Assembly: GCA_023387585.1 (NCBI GenBank)
Contig: JAEWHZ010000213.1
Location: 1-7,979, forward strand
Direction: 5' to 3'
DNA: 7,979 bases
Origin: Pseudomonadota bacterium
GTDB lineage: Bacteria > Pseudomonadota > Alphaproteobacteria > Rhizobiales > Devosiaceae
Below the pieces are notes generated by a model. That model was not told where the DNA came from. It did no database searches and saw only the letters and a list, made by a program, of their open reading frames with translations. The number at the start of each line of letters is the position of its first letter. The stretch's first letter is position 1. Of the stretch, positions 1 to 5,933 are shown piece after piece. A program made the position numbers and the translations under genes.

Positions 1-131
1 GCATACGCACCGAGGTCGACCGCAACGTCTTCTACGGCACGCGCGCCGACTGGGCCAATTTCATCCTCACCGGCTGCGATCCGCGCCGCATGGCGACGCT
101 CGGGCCGATGGGACGGTGCGGGGCGAAGTAG
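1..131 (+). CDS. 3' end of an unrecognised protein gene (partial)
   Basis: The frame that begins at base 3 is open for 42 codons and ends in TAG at 129-131. The gene starts upstream of the window. Nearly every third codon position is G or C and the composition is protein-like, for example VFYGTRADWANF followed by GCDPRRM, so this frame is preferred over the other two, which are also open here. Two cysteines lie in the last 25 residues. I do not recognise the family from this fragment and assign no function. It converges on the small minus-strand gene at 198-311, with a hairpin between them. Confidence 0.55.
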   Translation, partial: IRTEVDRNVFYGTRADWANFILTGCDPRRMATLGPMGRCGAK

Positions 132-153
132 CACGGAGCGTTTGCAGGAAAGG

Positions 154-177
154 TGCGAAGCGGTTTTCCGGTTCGCA
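154..177. repeat. Intergenic hairpin, possibly a dispersed Rhizobiales-type repeat
   Basis: TGCGAA (154-159) pairs with TTCGCA (172-177). After a G/G mismatch, CGG (161-163) pairs with CCG (168-170), closing a TTTT loop. It lies between two convergent reading frames. No run of T follows on either strand, so it is a poor intrinsic terminator. From memory, the GCGAAGCGGTTTTCCGG core resembles intergenic palindromic repeats that are common in Rhizobiales genomes. That family assignment is unverified. Confidence 0.4.
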
Positions 178-197
178 AAACGCGACAAACAAGAACG

Positions 198-311
198 CTA
201 CCCGGCCGCCACGATCGGCATCAGCACGTCCGAGCGCGCCGCGACGACACCGGGGCTGGCGGCGACCATGACCGTGACCAGCAGGAGCACGACGGCAAGG
301 GCGATGCGCAT
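198..311 (-). CDS. Small secreted or single-span membrane peptide, 37 aa
   Basis: ATG at 311-309 opens 37 codons that end in TAG (200-198). A textbook Shine-Dalgarno GGAGG (complement of 317-321) sits 5 bases before the ATG, and all but two sense codons end in G or C. The product starts MRIALAVVLLLVTVMVAA, a short basic N-end followed by a hydrophobic core. A Val-Ala-Ala site around residues 23-25 could be cut by signal peptidase I, leaving a mature tail of about 12 residues (RSDVLMPIVAAG). Uncut, it would be a one-span membrane peptide. A CtrA-type box lies 61 bases upstream of the start codon. I recognise no family. It could still be a fortuitous frame, but the ribosome site, codon bias and signal-like sequence all agree. 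Its function is unknown. Confidence 0.55.
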   Translation of the reverse strand: MRIALAVVLLLVTVMVAASPGVVAARSDVLMPIVAAG

Positions 312-316
312 GACGA

Positions 317-321
317 CCTCC
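317..321 (-). promoter_or_regulatory. Strong Shine-Dalgarno of the 37-aa gene
   Basis: The minus strand reads GGAGG, then TCGTC, then ATG. It is one of the best ribosome binding sites in the window and fixes the start of the small gene at 311. The annotated neighbour, the marC-family gene, ends at 403, so this site is not needed by any other gene. Confidence 0.6.
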
Positions 322-372
322 AAGAGAGGGGCTCAGCGCTAAACCCGCCGCGCGCTTGCGGCAAGAACAGGC

Positions 373-388
373 TTAACTGAGCGTTAAC
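373..388. promoter_or_regulatory. CtrA-type binding site (TTAA-N7-TTAAC)
   Basis: TTAA at 373-376, seven bases (CTGAGCG), then TTAAC at 384-388. This is an exact match to the alphaproteobacterial CtrA consensus, with half-sites one helical turn (11 bp) apart. It lies in the gap after the marC-family stop codon and 61 bases upstream of the 37-aa gene on the minus strand. No convincing -10 element follows at the right distance on either strand. CtrA binding is therefore inferred from the motif alone, and activation or repression cannot be decided. Confidence 0.5.
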
Positions 389-402
389 ACGGCCAATTCG
401 CT

Positions 403-1032
403 TCAATTGCCGCCGAGCAGCCCGCTCGCGGCGATGCCGTCGAACACGAACTGCACCGCGAGCGCCGCCAGCAATATGCCGACGACGCGCGACACCACCG
501 ACAGCCCGGTCAGGCCCAGCAGGCGCTGGATGGGAATGGCGACCAGCAGCGTCAGCCAGGCCAGCACCATGATCAGCACCAGCGCCAGCAGCACCAGCCA
601 GAACTCGGCCTGGCTGCGCGCCCCGGTCGTCAGCAGGATGATGGCACTGATCGCGCCAGGCCCGGCGAGCAGCGGCATGGCCAGCGGGAACACCGAGATG
701 TCGGTGGCCACCCGCGCCTCCTGTTCCTCGGCATCGGTGGTGCCGGTGCCGCCCGAATGGCGCGCGAACACCATGTCGATGGCGATCAGCAGCAGCAGGA
801 TGCCGCCCGCCGTGCGCAGCGCCGGGATCGAGATGCCGAACAGATCGAGCACCGCGCTGCCGACGAAGCCGAAGAACAGCAGGATCGCCAGCGCCACCGC
901 CGCTCCGCGCGTCGCGAACACGAAGCGCTCGCGTGAGGTGTTTTCGCGCGTCAGCCCGGCGAAGATGAAGGCGATGTCGGCGACGCCGACGGTCGCGAAC
1001 AGGGTGGCGAAGGCGACGAGGAACACCTCCAT
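403..1032 (-). CDS. marC: MarC-family (UPF0056) integral membrane protein
   Basis: 209 aa, the usual size for the family. About six hydrophobic segments are visible, near residues 3-27, 40-66, 72-90, 112-136, 143-168 and 180-205. The family-typical stretches GGILLLLIAIDMVF (77-89) and DISVFPLAMPLLAGPGAISA (111-130) are present. A charged loop at about 91-110 separates the two halves. MarC proteins are inner-membrane proteins of unknown function; the older link to multiple antibiotic resistance in E. coli was not upheld. Oddly, the first segment lacks the usual D/N-P-x-G motif and reads ATVGVADIAFIF instead. Its ATG overlaps the gshB stop codon by one base (TGATG) and its own ribosome site is weak, so translation is probably coupled to gshB. 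It appears to be the last gene of the operon. The family call is firm; the symbol is used only in the family sense. Confidence 0.85.
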   Translation of the reverse strand: MEVFLVAFATLFATVGVADIAFIFAGLTRENTSRERFVFATRGAAVALAILLFFGFVGSAVLDLFGISIPALRTAGGILLLLIAIDMVFARHSGGTGTTDAEEQEARVATDISVFPLAMPLLAGPGAISAIILLTTGARSQAEFWLVLLALVLIMVLAWLTLLVAIPIQRLLGLTGLSVVSRVVGILLAALAVQFVFDGIAASGLLGGN

Positions 1033-1985
1033 CAGGACGGATCGAGCCGCTTCTCGATTGCGTCCCAGATCATCACCGCGATGTCCGGCCCGCCGAAGCG
1101 TTTGATCTCGCGGATGCCGGTCGGCGAGGTGACGTTGATCTCGGTGAGATAGTCGCCGATCACGTCGATGCCGACGAAGATCATGCCGCGTTCCTTCAGC
1201 GCCGGCGCGATGGCGGCGCAGATCTCGCGCTCGCGCGCAGTCAGCTCACTCAATTCCGGCCTGCCGCCGACATGCATGTTGGAGCGCGCCTCGCCCTCGG
1301 CCGGCACGCGGTTGAGCCCGGCGACCGGCTCGCCGTCGACCAGGATGATGCGCTTGTCGCCCTTGCGCACGTCCGGCAGGTATTTCTGGATCATGAAGGG
1401 CTCGCGATAATTCTGCTCGAACAGTTCGAGCAGGCTCACGAGGTTCTGGTCGCCCTCCTGGATGAAGAACACGCCGGCCCCGCCATTGCCGTAGAGCGGC
1501 TTGACGATGATGTTGCCGTGCTCGCGCCGGAAGGCGAAGATTTCGTCGCGGTCGCGGGTCACCAGCGTCGGCGGCATCAGCTCGGGAAAGTCCATCACGA
1601 GGATCTTTTCCGGGGCGTTGCGCACCGTGGTCGGCGGGTTGACCACCAGCGTTCCGGGATGGATGTGGTCGAGCAGGTGCGAGATGGTGATGTAGTTCAT
1701 GTCGAAGGGCGGGTCCTGGCGCATCAGCACCACGTCGGCCTCCGCCAGGTCGATCCGCTTCTCCGCGCCGAGCGTGAAATGCTCGCCCTTGGGCACGTCG
1801 TCGAACAGTTTTACGCTCTGGCACAGCGCGCTCAGCGTCCGGCCCTTCAGCGACAGCGTGTCGGGCGTATAATGCAGCAGCGCGTGCCCGCGCGCCTGCG
1901 CTTCGAGCATGAGTGCGAAGGTCGAATCCCCGATCGGGTTGATGGTCGAGACATGGTCCATCTGGACGGCGACGGTCAGGCTCAT
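1032..1985 (-). CDS. gshB: Glutathione synthetase (ATP-grasp)
   Basis: Joins gamma-glutamylcysteine and glycine with ATP, the second step of glutathione synthesis in the cytoplasm. The product is 317 aa, against 316 in E. coli. The N-terminal domain starts LTVAVQMDHVSTINPIGDST. The ATP-grasp region follows, with IIVKPLYGNGGAGVF (159-173, the glycine-rich ATP loop), IQKYLPDVRKGDKRIILVDGEP (199-220), and the Mg/ATP-binding end MIFVGIDVIGDYLTEINVTSPTGIREI (268-294). I chose the ATG at 1985 because GGAG lies four bases upstream on the minus strand and the length matches the family. An upstream in-frame ATG (2054) would add 23 low-complexity residues inside yraN. The gap to yraN is 16 bases, and the stop overlaps the marC-family ATG. 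Confidence 0.97.
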   Translation of the reverse strand: MSLTVAVQMDHVSTINPIGDSTFALMLEAQARGHALLHYTPDTLSLKGRTLSALCQSVKLFDDVPKGEHFTLGAEKRIDLAEADVVLMRQDPPFDMNYITISHLLDHIHPGTLVVNPPTTVRNAPEKILVMDFPELMPPTLVTRDRDEIFAFRREHGNIIVKPLYGNGGAGVFFIQEGDQNLVSLLELFEQNYREPFMIQKYLPDVRKGDKRIILVDGEPVAGLNRVPAEGEARSNMHVGGRPELSELTAREREICAAIAPALKERGMIFVGIDVIGDYLTEINVTSPTGIREIKRFGGPDIAVMIWDAIEKRLDPS

Positions 1986-2001
1986 TTCACTCCCATTTGG
2001 C

Positions 2002-2391
2002 TCAACTGGCCTCGAAGGCGTTGGTGACATGGCGCGGCCAGGCGAAGGGCGCAAGGAAAATCACGTCGAAGCGCTGGTCCAGCCCGGCAAGGCGGGGGTA
2101 GCGGGCGACATAGAGCGCGGCCGCATTGCCGATGCGCCGCGTGTTCACCGCTTCGAGCGCCTGCGCATAAAGATGGCCGCCGGTGCGCGCCTTGACCTCG
2201 ACGAACACCAGAACCGTGCCGCGCAGGGCGACGAGGTCGATCTCGCCCGCGCCCATCTTCACCCGCCGCGCCAGGATGCGATAGCCCTTGAGGCGCAGAT
2301 ACCAGCCCGCCAGCGCCTCGGCCCTCAGCCCGGCGCGCCAGCGGCGGCGCCGAAGATCGCTATTGCCGGTTCCTGAGCGCCAGCGCCGCAT
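2002..2391 (-). CDS. yraN: YraN / UPF0102 family nuclease-fold protein
   Basis: 129 aa (E. coli YraN has 131). The arginine-rich N-end leads into GLRAEALAGWYLRLKGYRILARR, then GEIDLVALRG (from about residue 50) and FVEVKART (about 63-70). GEID and ExK are the signature of the PD-(D/E)XK nuclease fold: E50, D52, E65 and K67 are the likely metal and catalytic residues. The cellular role of the family is unsettled. The start is uncertain. The ATG at 2391 has an AGG six bases upstream and gives the family length, while 2394 (the preceding ATG) and 2418 are in-frame alternatives. With this start the gene overlaps the end of rsmI by 32 bases, and yraN next to rsmI is a common bacterial arrangement. 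Confidence 0.92.
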   Translation of the reverse strand: MRRWRSGTGNSDLRRRRWRAGLRAEALAGWYLRLKGYRILARRVKMGAGEIDLVALRGTVLVFVEVKARTGGHLYAQALEAVNTRRIGNAAALYVARYPRLAGLDQRFDVIFLAPFAWPRHVTNAFEAS

Positions 2392-3253
2392 CATAGACCT
2401 GCTTGCGTTTGAGCCCATAGGCCTCGGCCACCGAATCGACCGCTGTGCGCAGGGGCTGGCCTTCGAGCGCCGCTTCCAGCGCCGCCTGCCAGCCGGCCTC
2501 GTCGATCTCGCGCTCCGCCGCCCCGCCGACCAGCACCACCGCCTCGCCCTTCACCGTCTCGCCGGCGAAGCGCGCCTGCAATTCGCCGAGCGTGCCGCGC
2601 GCCACGCGCTCGAATTTCTTGGTCAGCTCCAGCGCCACCGCCGCCGGCCGTTCGACACCGAACGCCTCCGCCATGGCGCCGAGCGTGTCGGCCAGCCGGC
2701 GCGGGCTTTCATAGAACACCAGCGTCTCCCGGCGCTCCGCCAGCCCGGCCAGCGCATTGCCTCGCGCGCCGCTCTTCGCCGGCAAAAAACCGAAAAAGGC
2801 AAAGGAATCGGTCGGCAGGCCGGCGACCACCAGTCCCGACAGCACAGCCGAGGCACCGGGCACGGCGAATATTTCGAGCCCGGCCTCGCCCAGCGCCCGG
2901 ATCAGCGGAAAGCCGGGATCGGAAACCAGCGGCGTGCCGGCATCGCAGATCAGCGCGATGGCGGCGCCGTCCACGATGCGCCCGACGATCTCGGCCACGC
3001 GCTCGCGCTCATTATGCTCGTGCAGAGCCTGCCGGGGTCCGCGAATGTCGTAATGTTCGAACAGGCGCGCCGAGGTGCGCGTGTCCTCGCACAGCACCAG
3101 GTCGGCCGCCGCCAGCGTTTCCAGCGCCCGCAGGGTGATGTCGCGCAGATTGCCGATCGGGGTCGAAACCACATAAAGGCCGGGCGCGAGGGGCGGGGCG
3201 TCGAAGCCGGCATCGCCGATGGCGTAGCGTCGCGCCGGCCGCTCGCCCGCCAC
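2360..3253 (-). CDS. rsmI: 16S rRNA 2'-O-ribose C1402 methyltransferase
   Basis: Methylates the ribose of 16S rRNA C1402 using S-adenosylmethionine; tetrapyrrole-methylase fold. The product is 297 aa (E. coli 286). Motifs in order: LYVVSTPIGNLRDITLRAL (26-44), VLCEDTRTSARL (53-64), LICDAGTPLVSDPG (101-114), VPGASAVLSGL (131-141), FFGFLP (153-158) and YESPRR (181-186). The C-terminal domain ends with a helix-turn-helix-like LKRKQVYDAAL. No ATG is available in frame before the conserved domain. The start is taken as GTG at 3253, three bases after the hemW stop, with a GAGG almost touching it. Translation is therefore probably coupled to hemW. Confidence 0.96.
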   Translation of the reverse strand: MAGERPARRYAIGDAGFDAPPLAPGLYVVSTPIGNLRDITLRALETLAAADLVLCEDTRTSARLFEHYDIRGPRQALHEHNERERVAEIVGRIVDGAAIALICDAGTPLVSDPGFPLIRALGEAGLEIFAVPGASAVLSGLVVAGLPTDSFAFFGFLPAKSGARGNALAGLAERRETLVFYESPRRLADTLGAMAEAFGVERPAAVALELTKKFERVARGTLGELQARFAGETVKGEAVVLVGGAAEREIDEAGWQAALEAALEGQPLRTAVDSVAEAYGLKRKQVYDAALALRNRQ

Positions 3254-3256
3254 GCC

Positions 3257-4408
3257 TCAGGCCGCCAGGTCGGCGACCACGGCGTCGAGCACGGGAAAGC
3301 CGCGATCTGTCACGCGCAGATTGCCGTTGGGCAGGGTCTCGACGAAGCCGTAACCGGTCAGCGCCTCGACCTGCGAACGCTCCAGCTTGCGCCCGGAAAT
3401 GGCGGCGAAGCGGGCCGGCGAGATGCCTTCCTTGAGCCGCAGCCCCATCACCAGGAATTCGTCGCCCTGCTCTTCCCAGCTCAGCACGTCGTCGGTGATC
3501 ATGCCGTGGCCGAATTGCCCGACCCGCTTGTGCCAGTCGAAGGGCAGTTTTTCGGTGGCGGTGGCGTGGCGCTCGCCATTGACGACGATGCGCCCATGCG
3601 CGCCCGGCCCGATGCCGACATATTCGCCATAGCGCCAGTAGATCAGATTGTGCCGGCTCTCCTGGCCCGGCCGGGCATGGTTGGAGATCTCATAGGCCGG
3701 CAGGCCGGCCTCGGCGGCCAGTTCCTGCGTCATCTCGTAGAAATCGGCGGCCAGTTCCTCGCCGGGCAGTTGCAGCTTGCCGGCCTGCTGCAGCTCGTAA
3801 TAGCGCGTGCCCTGCTCGATGGTCAGCTGGTAGAGCGAGATATGCCCGCGCGTCAGCCACAGCGCCTCGCGCAATTCGTCCGCCCAGGCATCGAGCGACT
3901 GGCCGGGCCGCGCATAGATCATGTCGAAGCTCGAACGCTCGAAGATCGACTGCGCCAGCCGCACCGCCGCCACCGCCTCCTCGACGCTGTGCAGCCGCCC
4001 CAGCGCCTTGAGCGCCGCCGGATCGAGCGCCTGCACGCCGAGCGACACGCGGTTGACCCCGGCACCGCGATAGCCGCGGAAACGCTCGGCCTCGACGCTG
4101 GTCGGGTTGGCCTCGAGCGTGATCTCGACGCGGTTGTCGACGGCCCAGTGGCGCGAGATGGCATCGAGAATGCGTTCCACCGCCTGCGGGCTCATCAGCG
4201 AGGGCGTGCCGCCGCCGAAGAACACCGACTGCACCAGCCGCCCCGGCGTCAGCGCCGCCATGGCGGCGATCTCGCGCTCATAGGCGGCGACATAGCCCGC
4301 CTCGTCGAACGGGCCGCGATGCACATGCGAGTTGAAGTCGCAATAGGGGCATTTGGCGGCGCAGAACGGCCAGTGGACATAGATACCGAACAGGTCGTTG
4401 GCACTCAT
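3257..4408 (-). CDS. hemW: Radical-SAM heme chaperone HemW
   Basis: 383 aa (E. coli HemW 378). The radical-SAM cluster motif is CAAKCPYC, with C16, C20 and C23 binding the [4Fe-4S] cluster; it is followed by DFNSH. GGGTPS (65-70) binds SAM. HNLIYW (253-258) matches the HNxxYW heme-binding motif that separates HemW from the oxygen-independent coproporphyrinogen oxidase HemN. The C-terminal HemW domain includes DEFLVMGLRLKEGI. Older annotations often call this family coproporphyrinogen III oxidase; the known role is heme delivery to target proteins. The ATG at 4408 overlaps the rdgB stop by four bases (ATGA) and GGAGG lies just upstream, so the start is well supported. Confidence 0.96.
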   Translation of the reverse strand: MSANDLFGIYVHWPFCAAKCPYCDFNSHVHRGPFDEAGYVAAYEREIAAMAALTPGRLVQSVFFGGGTPSLMSPQAVERILDAISRHWAVDNRVEITLEANPTSVEAERFRGYRGAGVNRVSLGVQALDPAALKALGRLHSVEEAVAAVRLAQSIFERSSFDMIYARPGQSLDAWADELREALWLTRGHISLYQLTIEQGTRYYELQQAGKLQLPGEELAADFYEMTQELAAEAGLPAYEISNHARPGQESRHNLIYWRYGEYVGIGPGAHGRIVVNGERHATATEKLPFDWHKRVGQFGHGMITDDVLSWEEQGDEFLVMGLRLKEGISPARFAAISGRKLERSQVEALTGYGFVETLPNGNLRVTDRGFPVLDAVVADLAA

Positions 4409-5055
4409 CGGCGTCCCTCCAGCACCGAAGCCGCGAAAGCGGCGAAGGCGCGGGCGCGGTGGCTGAGCCCGGTACGGCCCGGCGCGTAGGAATGCTTCAT
4501 CTCGGCCGGCATCTGCCCGAAGGTGATGTCGTAGCCATCCGGCATGAACACGGGATCGAAGCCGTGCCCGCGCTCGCCGCGCGGCGGCCAGAGCAGCGTG
4601 CCGTCGACCCGTCCTTCGAAGATCCAGTCGGTGCCGTCGGGTTGGGCGAGGCACAGCGTTGCCATGAAATGCCCGCGCCGCTCGGATGGCCTCGTGGCGT
4701 TGGCCGCCTGCAAGGCGTCCTCCAGCCGGCGCATGCCGAGGTTGAAATCGCGCCCCGGCCCGGCCCAGTTGGCGGTGTAGACGCCCGGCTGCCCGCCCAG
4801 CGCCTCGGCGCACAGCCCCGAATCGTCCGACAGCGCCAGGCTGCCCGACGCGCTCGCCGCCGCATGCGCTTTTATGCGCGCGTTCTCGACAAACGTCGTT
4901 CCGGTCTCATCGGGCTCGGGCAGGCCGAGCTCGCCGGCCGAGACGATGTCGAGCCCATAGGGTTCGAACAGGTCGCGGAATTCGGCGAGCTTGCCGTCAT
5001 TATGGGTCGCGATCACCAGCCGGTCGCCGACCATGAGCCGGGGCGGGGCGCTCAT
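4405..5055 (-). CDS. rdgB: dITP/XTP pyrophosphatase (HAM1/RdgB family)
   Basis: Hydrolyses non-canonical purine triphosphates (dITP, ITP, XTP) to monophosphates and so keeps deaminated bases out of nucleic acids. The product is 216 aa. Family motifs: ATHNDGKLAEFRDLF (16-30), FVENARIKA (55-63), LSDDSGL (75-81, with catalytic Asp78 by analogy to E. coli), GVYTANWAG (91-99), GHGFDPVF (163-170) and SHRARA (198-203). The ATG at 5055 overlaps the rph stop by four bases (ATGA). A second in-frame ATG seven codons later (MVGDRL) is also possible. The rph-rdgB-hemW order is widespread in bacteria. Confidence 0.97.
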   Translation of the reverse strand: MSAPPRLMVGDRLVIATHNDGKLAEFRDLFEPYGLDIVSAGELGLPEPDETGTTFVENARIKAHAAASASGSLALSDDSGLCAEALGGQPGVYTANWAGPGRDFNLGMRRLEDALQAANATRPSERRGHFMATLCLAQPDGTDWIFEGRVDGTLLWPPRGERGHGFDPVFMPDGYDITFGQMPAEMKHSYAPGRTGLSHRARAFAAFAASVLEGRR

Positions 5056-5768
5056 CGCGACAGCGCCGCCTGCTGCAGCGCGCTCAATTCGCCGATGCCG
5101 GCCTGGGCCAGCGTCATCAGCGCGTCGAGCTCGTCGCGCGCGAAGGGCGCCCCTTCCGCCGTGCCCTGGATCTCGATGAACTTGCCCCCGCCCGTCATGA
5201 CGAAATTGGCGTCCGTCCCGGCCTCGACATCCTCGAGATAGTCGAGATCGAGCACCGGCGTGCCGCGATAGATGCCGCACGACACCGCCGCCACGCTGTC
5301 GCGCAGCACCTTGCCTTTGGTCAGCGAACGCGCCTCCATCCATTTGACCGCCTCGGCCAGCGCCACATAGCCGCCGGTGATCGCCGCCGTGCGCGTGCCG
5401 CCATCGGCCTCTAGCACGTCGCAATCGACGGTGATCTGCGCTTCACCCAGCGCGGCGAGGTCGCAGGCGGCGCGCAGCGAGCGCCCGATCAGGCGCTGGA
5501 TCTCCTGGGTGCGCCCGGTCTGCCTTCCGGCCGTCGCCTCGCGCCGGGTGCGGGTTCCGGTGGCGCGCGGCAGCATGCCGTATTCGGCCGTCACCCAGCC
5601 CTGCCCCTTGCCGCGCAGCCAGCCGGGCAGCGTGGTCTCGACGCTCGCCGTCACCAGCACCCGGGTCGCGCCGAAGCAGACGAGGCACGAGCCTTCCGCC
5701 TTGGGCGCGACGCCGCGTTCCAGGGTGACGGCTCGCAATTGATCGGGCTCGCGGCCGGATGGGCGCAT
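5052..5768 (-). CDS. rph: Ribonuclease PH
   Basis: Phosphorolytic 3'-5' exoribonuclease that trims tRNA 3' ends and other structured RNAs; works as a hexamer of dimers. The product is 238 aa, the same length as in E. coli. Motifs: SGREPDQLR (4-12), TRVLVTASVE (35-44), GWVTAEYGMLPRAT (57-70), GRTQEIQRLIGRSLRA (85-100), DCDVLEADGGTRTA (115-128), DLDYLEDVEAGTDANFV (174-190) and EIQGTAEG (199-206). The phosphate-binding residues R86 and G124-T125-R126 fall at the family positions. It is intact, unlike the frameshifted rph of E. coli K-12. It starts at ATG 5768, with GGAGG (5784-5780) rather far away at 11 bases. It is the first gene of the minus-strand operon. Confidence 0.97.
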   Translation of the reverse strand: MRPSGREPDQLRAVTLERGVAPKAEGSCLVCFGATRVLVTASVETTLPGWLRGKGQGWVTAEYGMLPRATGTRTRREATAGRQTGRTQEIQRLIGRSLRAACDLAALGEAQITVDCDVLEADGGTRTAAITGGYVALAEAVKWMEARSLTKGKVLRDSVAAVSCGIYRGTPVLDLDYLEDVEAGTDANFVMTGGGKFIEIQGTAEGAPFARDELDALMTLAQAGIGELSALQQAALSR

Positions 5769-5772
5769 AGGG

Positions 5773-5777
5773 GAATC
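5773..5777. promoter_or_regulatory. GANTC (CcrM methylation) site in the rph leader
   Basis: GAATC lies between the rph ribosome site and its start codon, 23 bases from the CtrA box. GANTC is the target of the alphaproteobacterial cell-cycle methyltransferase CcrM. The motif is short and also occurs inside genes of this window, so a regulatory role is only suggested by its position. Confidence 0.2.
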
Positions 5778-5799
5778 TGCCTCCGCAGGCGGTTTGACG

Positions 5800-5815
5800 T
5801 TAACCGCCTCTTAAC
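5800..5815. promoter_or_regulatory. CtrA-type binding site between rph and hrcA
   Basis: TTAA at 5800-5803, seven bases (CCGCCTC), then TTAAC at 5811-5815, an exact CtrA consensus. The extended halves form a direct repeat TTAACC/TTAACC spaced by 11 bp. It lies 31 bases upstream of rph and 114 bases upstream of hrcA in the divergent promoter region. A CACAAT -10-like element follows on the plus strand at 16 bases. No matching -10 appears for rph. Confidence 0.55.
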
Positions 5816-5838
5816 CCCGTTCGGGCGGGGCTCACAAT
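5811..5838 (+). promoter_or_regulatory. Candidate CtrA-linked sigma-70 promoter toward hrcA
   Basis: The second CtrA half-site TTAACC (5811-5816) can take the -35 position. It is followed by 16 bases and CACAAT (5833-5838), which matches four of six -10 consensus bases. In known CtrA-activated promoters the CtrA box overlaps the -35 region, which fits this geometry. Transcription would start near 5845 and leave a leader of about 85 bases before hrcA. This is inferred from motifs only. Confidence 0.3.
5815..5830. other. GC-rich hairpin next to the CtrA box
   Basis: CCCCG (5815-5819) pairs with CGGGG (5826-5830) around a six-base loop. It touches the CtrA box and lies inside the spacer of the candidate CtrA-linked promoter. 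It may be no more than a GC-rich spacer. Confidence 0.3.
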
Positions 5839-5848
5839 CCCTCAGCGC

Positions 5849-5877
5849 CTTGGCGGCCGCGCGGTTTGTGCCTAAAT
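5849..5877 (+). promoter_or_regulatory. Candidate heat-shock (sigma-32) promoter of hrcA
   Basis: CTTGGC (5849-5854), 15 bases, then GCCTAAAT (5870-5877). This resembles the sigma-32 pattern CTTGAA / CCCCATnT, with four of six matches at -35 and a partial match at -10. Its geometry is identical to the stronger candidate before grpE. If real, transcription starts near 5885, after the in-frame ATG at 5876, which supports the ATG at 5930 as the hrcA start. Confidence 0.3.
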
Positions 5878-5915
5878 GGGCCATACGGTTAAGATCGCCC
5901 GCAAGGCCAGCCCGC

Positions 5916-5933
5916 ATGACCGAGACACCATGA
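5916..5933 (+). other. Five-codon upstream reading frame overlapping the hrcA start
   Basis: ATG at 5916 reads MTETP and stops at TGA 5931-5933, which overlaps the hrcA ATG as ATGA. AAGG lies nine bases upstream. Such an overlap could couple hrcA translation to this short frame. Short frames like this are common by chance. Confidence 0.25.

Noticed and set aside
154..177. Intrinsic terminator for the first partial gene
   Set aside because: The hairpin has a mismatch and no T-tract on either strand, so I list it only as a hairpin/repeat.
142..342. Plus-strand frames at 142-342 and 153-380
   Set aside because: They are antisense to the 37-aa gene, have no ribosome site and low-complexity Thr/Arg-rich products.
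221..406. A 61-codon minus-strand frame overlapping the 37-aa gene
   Set aside because: It starts inside the marC-family end, runs through the CtrA box, lacks a ribosome site, and reads the small gene in a shifted frame that gives a Cys/Ser/Arg-rich sequence.
407..1105. A 232-codon plus-strand frame opposite the marC-family gene
   Set aside because: It is Ser/Thr/Ala/Arg-rich antisense of a membrane protein gene, with no motif.
1272..2027. A 251-codon plus-strand open frame across gshB
   Set aside because: It is antisense to gshB and has typical shadow composition.
2288..4489. A 733-codon plus-strand open frame across yraN, rsmI and hemW
   Set aside because: It is antisense to well-supported conserved genes, is rich in Arg, Gln, His and Ala as expected of a shadow of GC-rich coding DNA, and shows no family motif.
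5876..5929. Extended hrcA start at ATG 5876
   Set aside because: It has no ribosome site, adds 18 residues not expected for the family, and overlaps the candidate sigma-32 -10 element.
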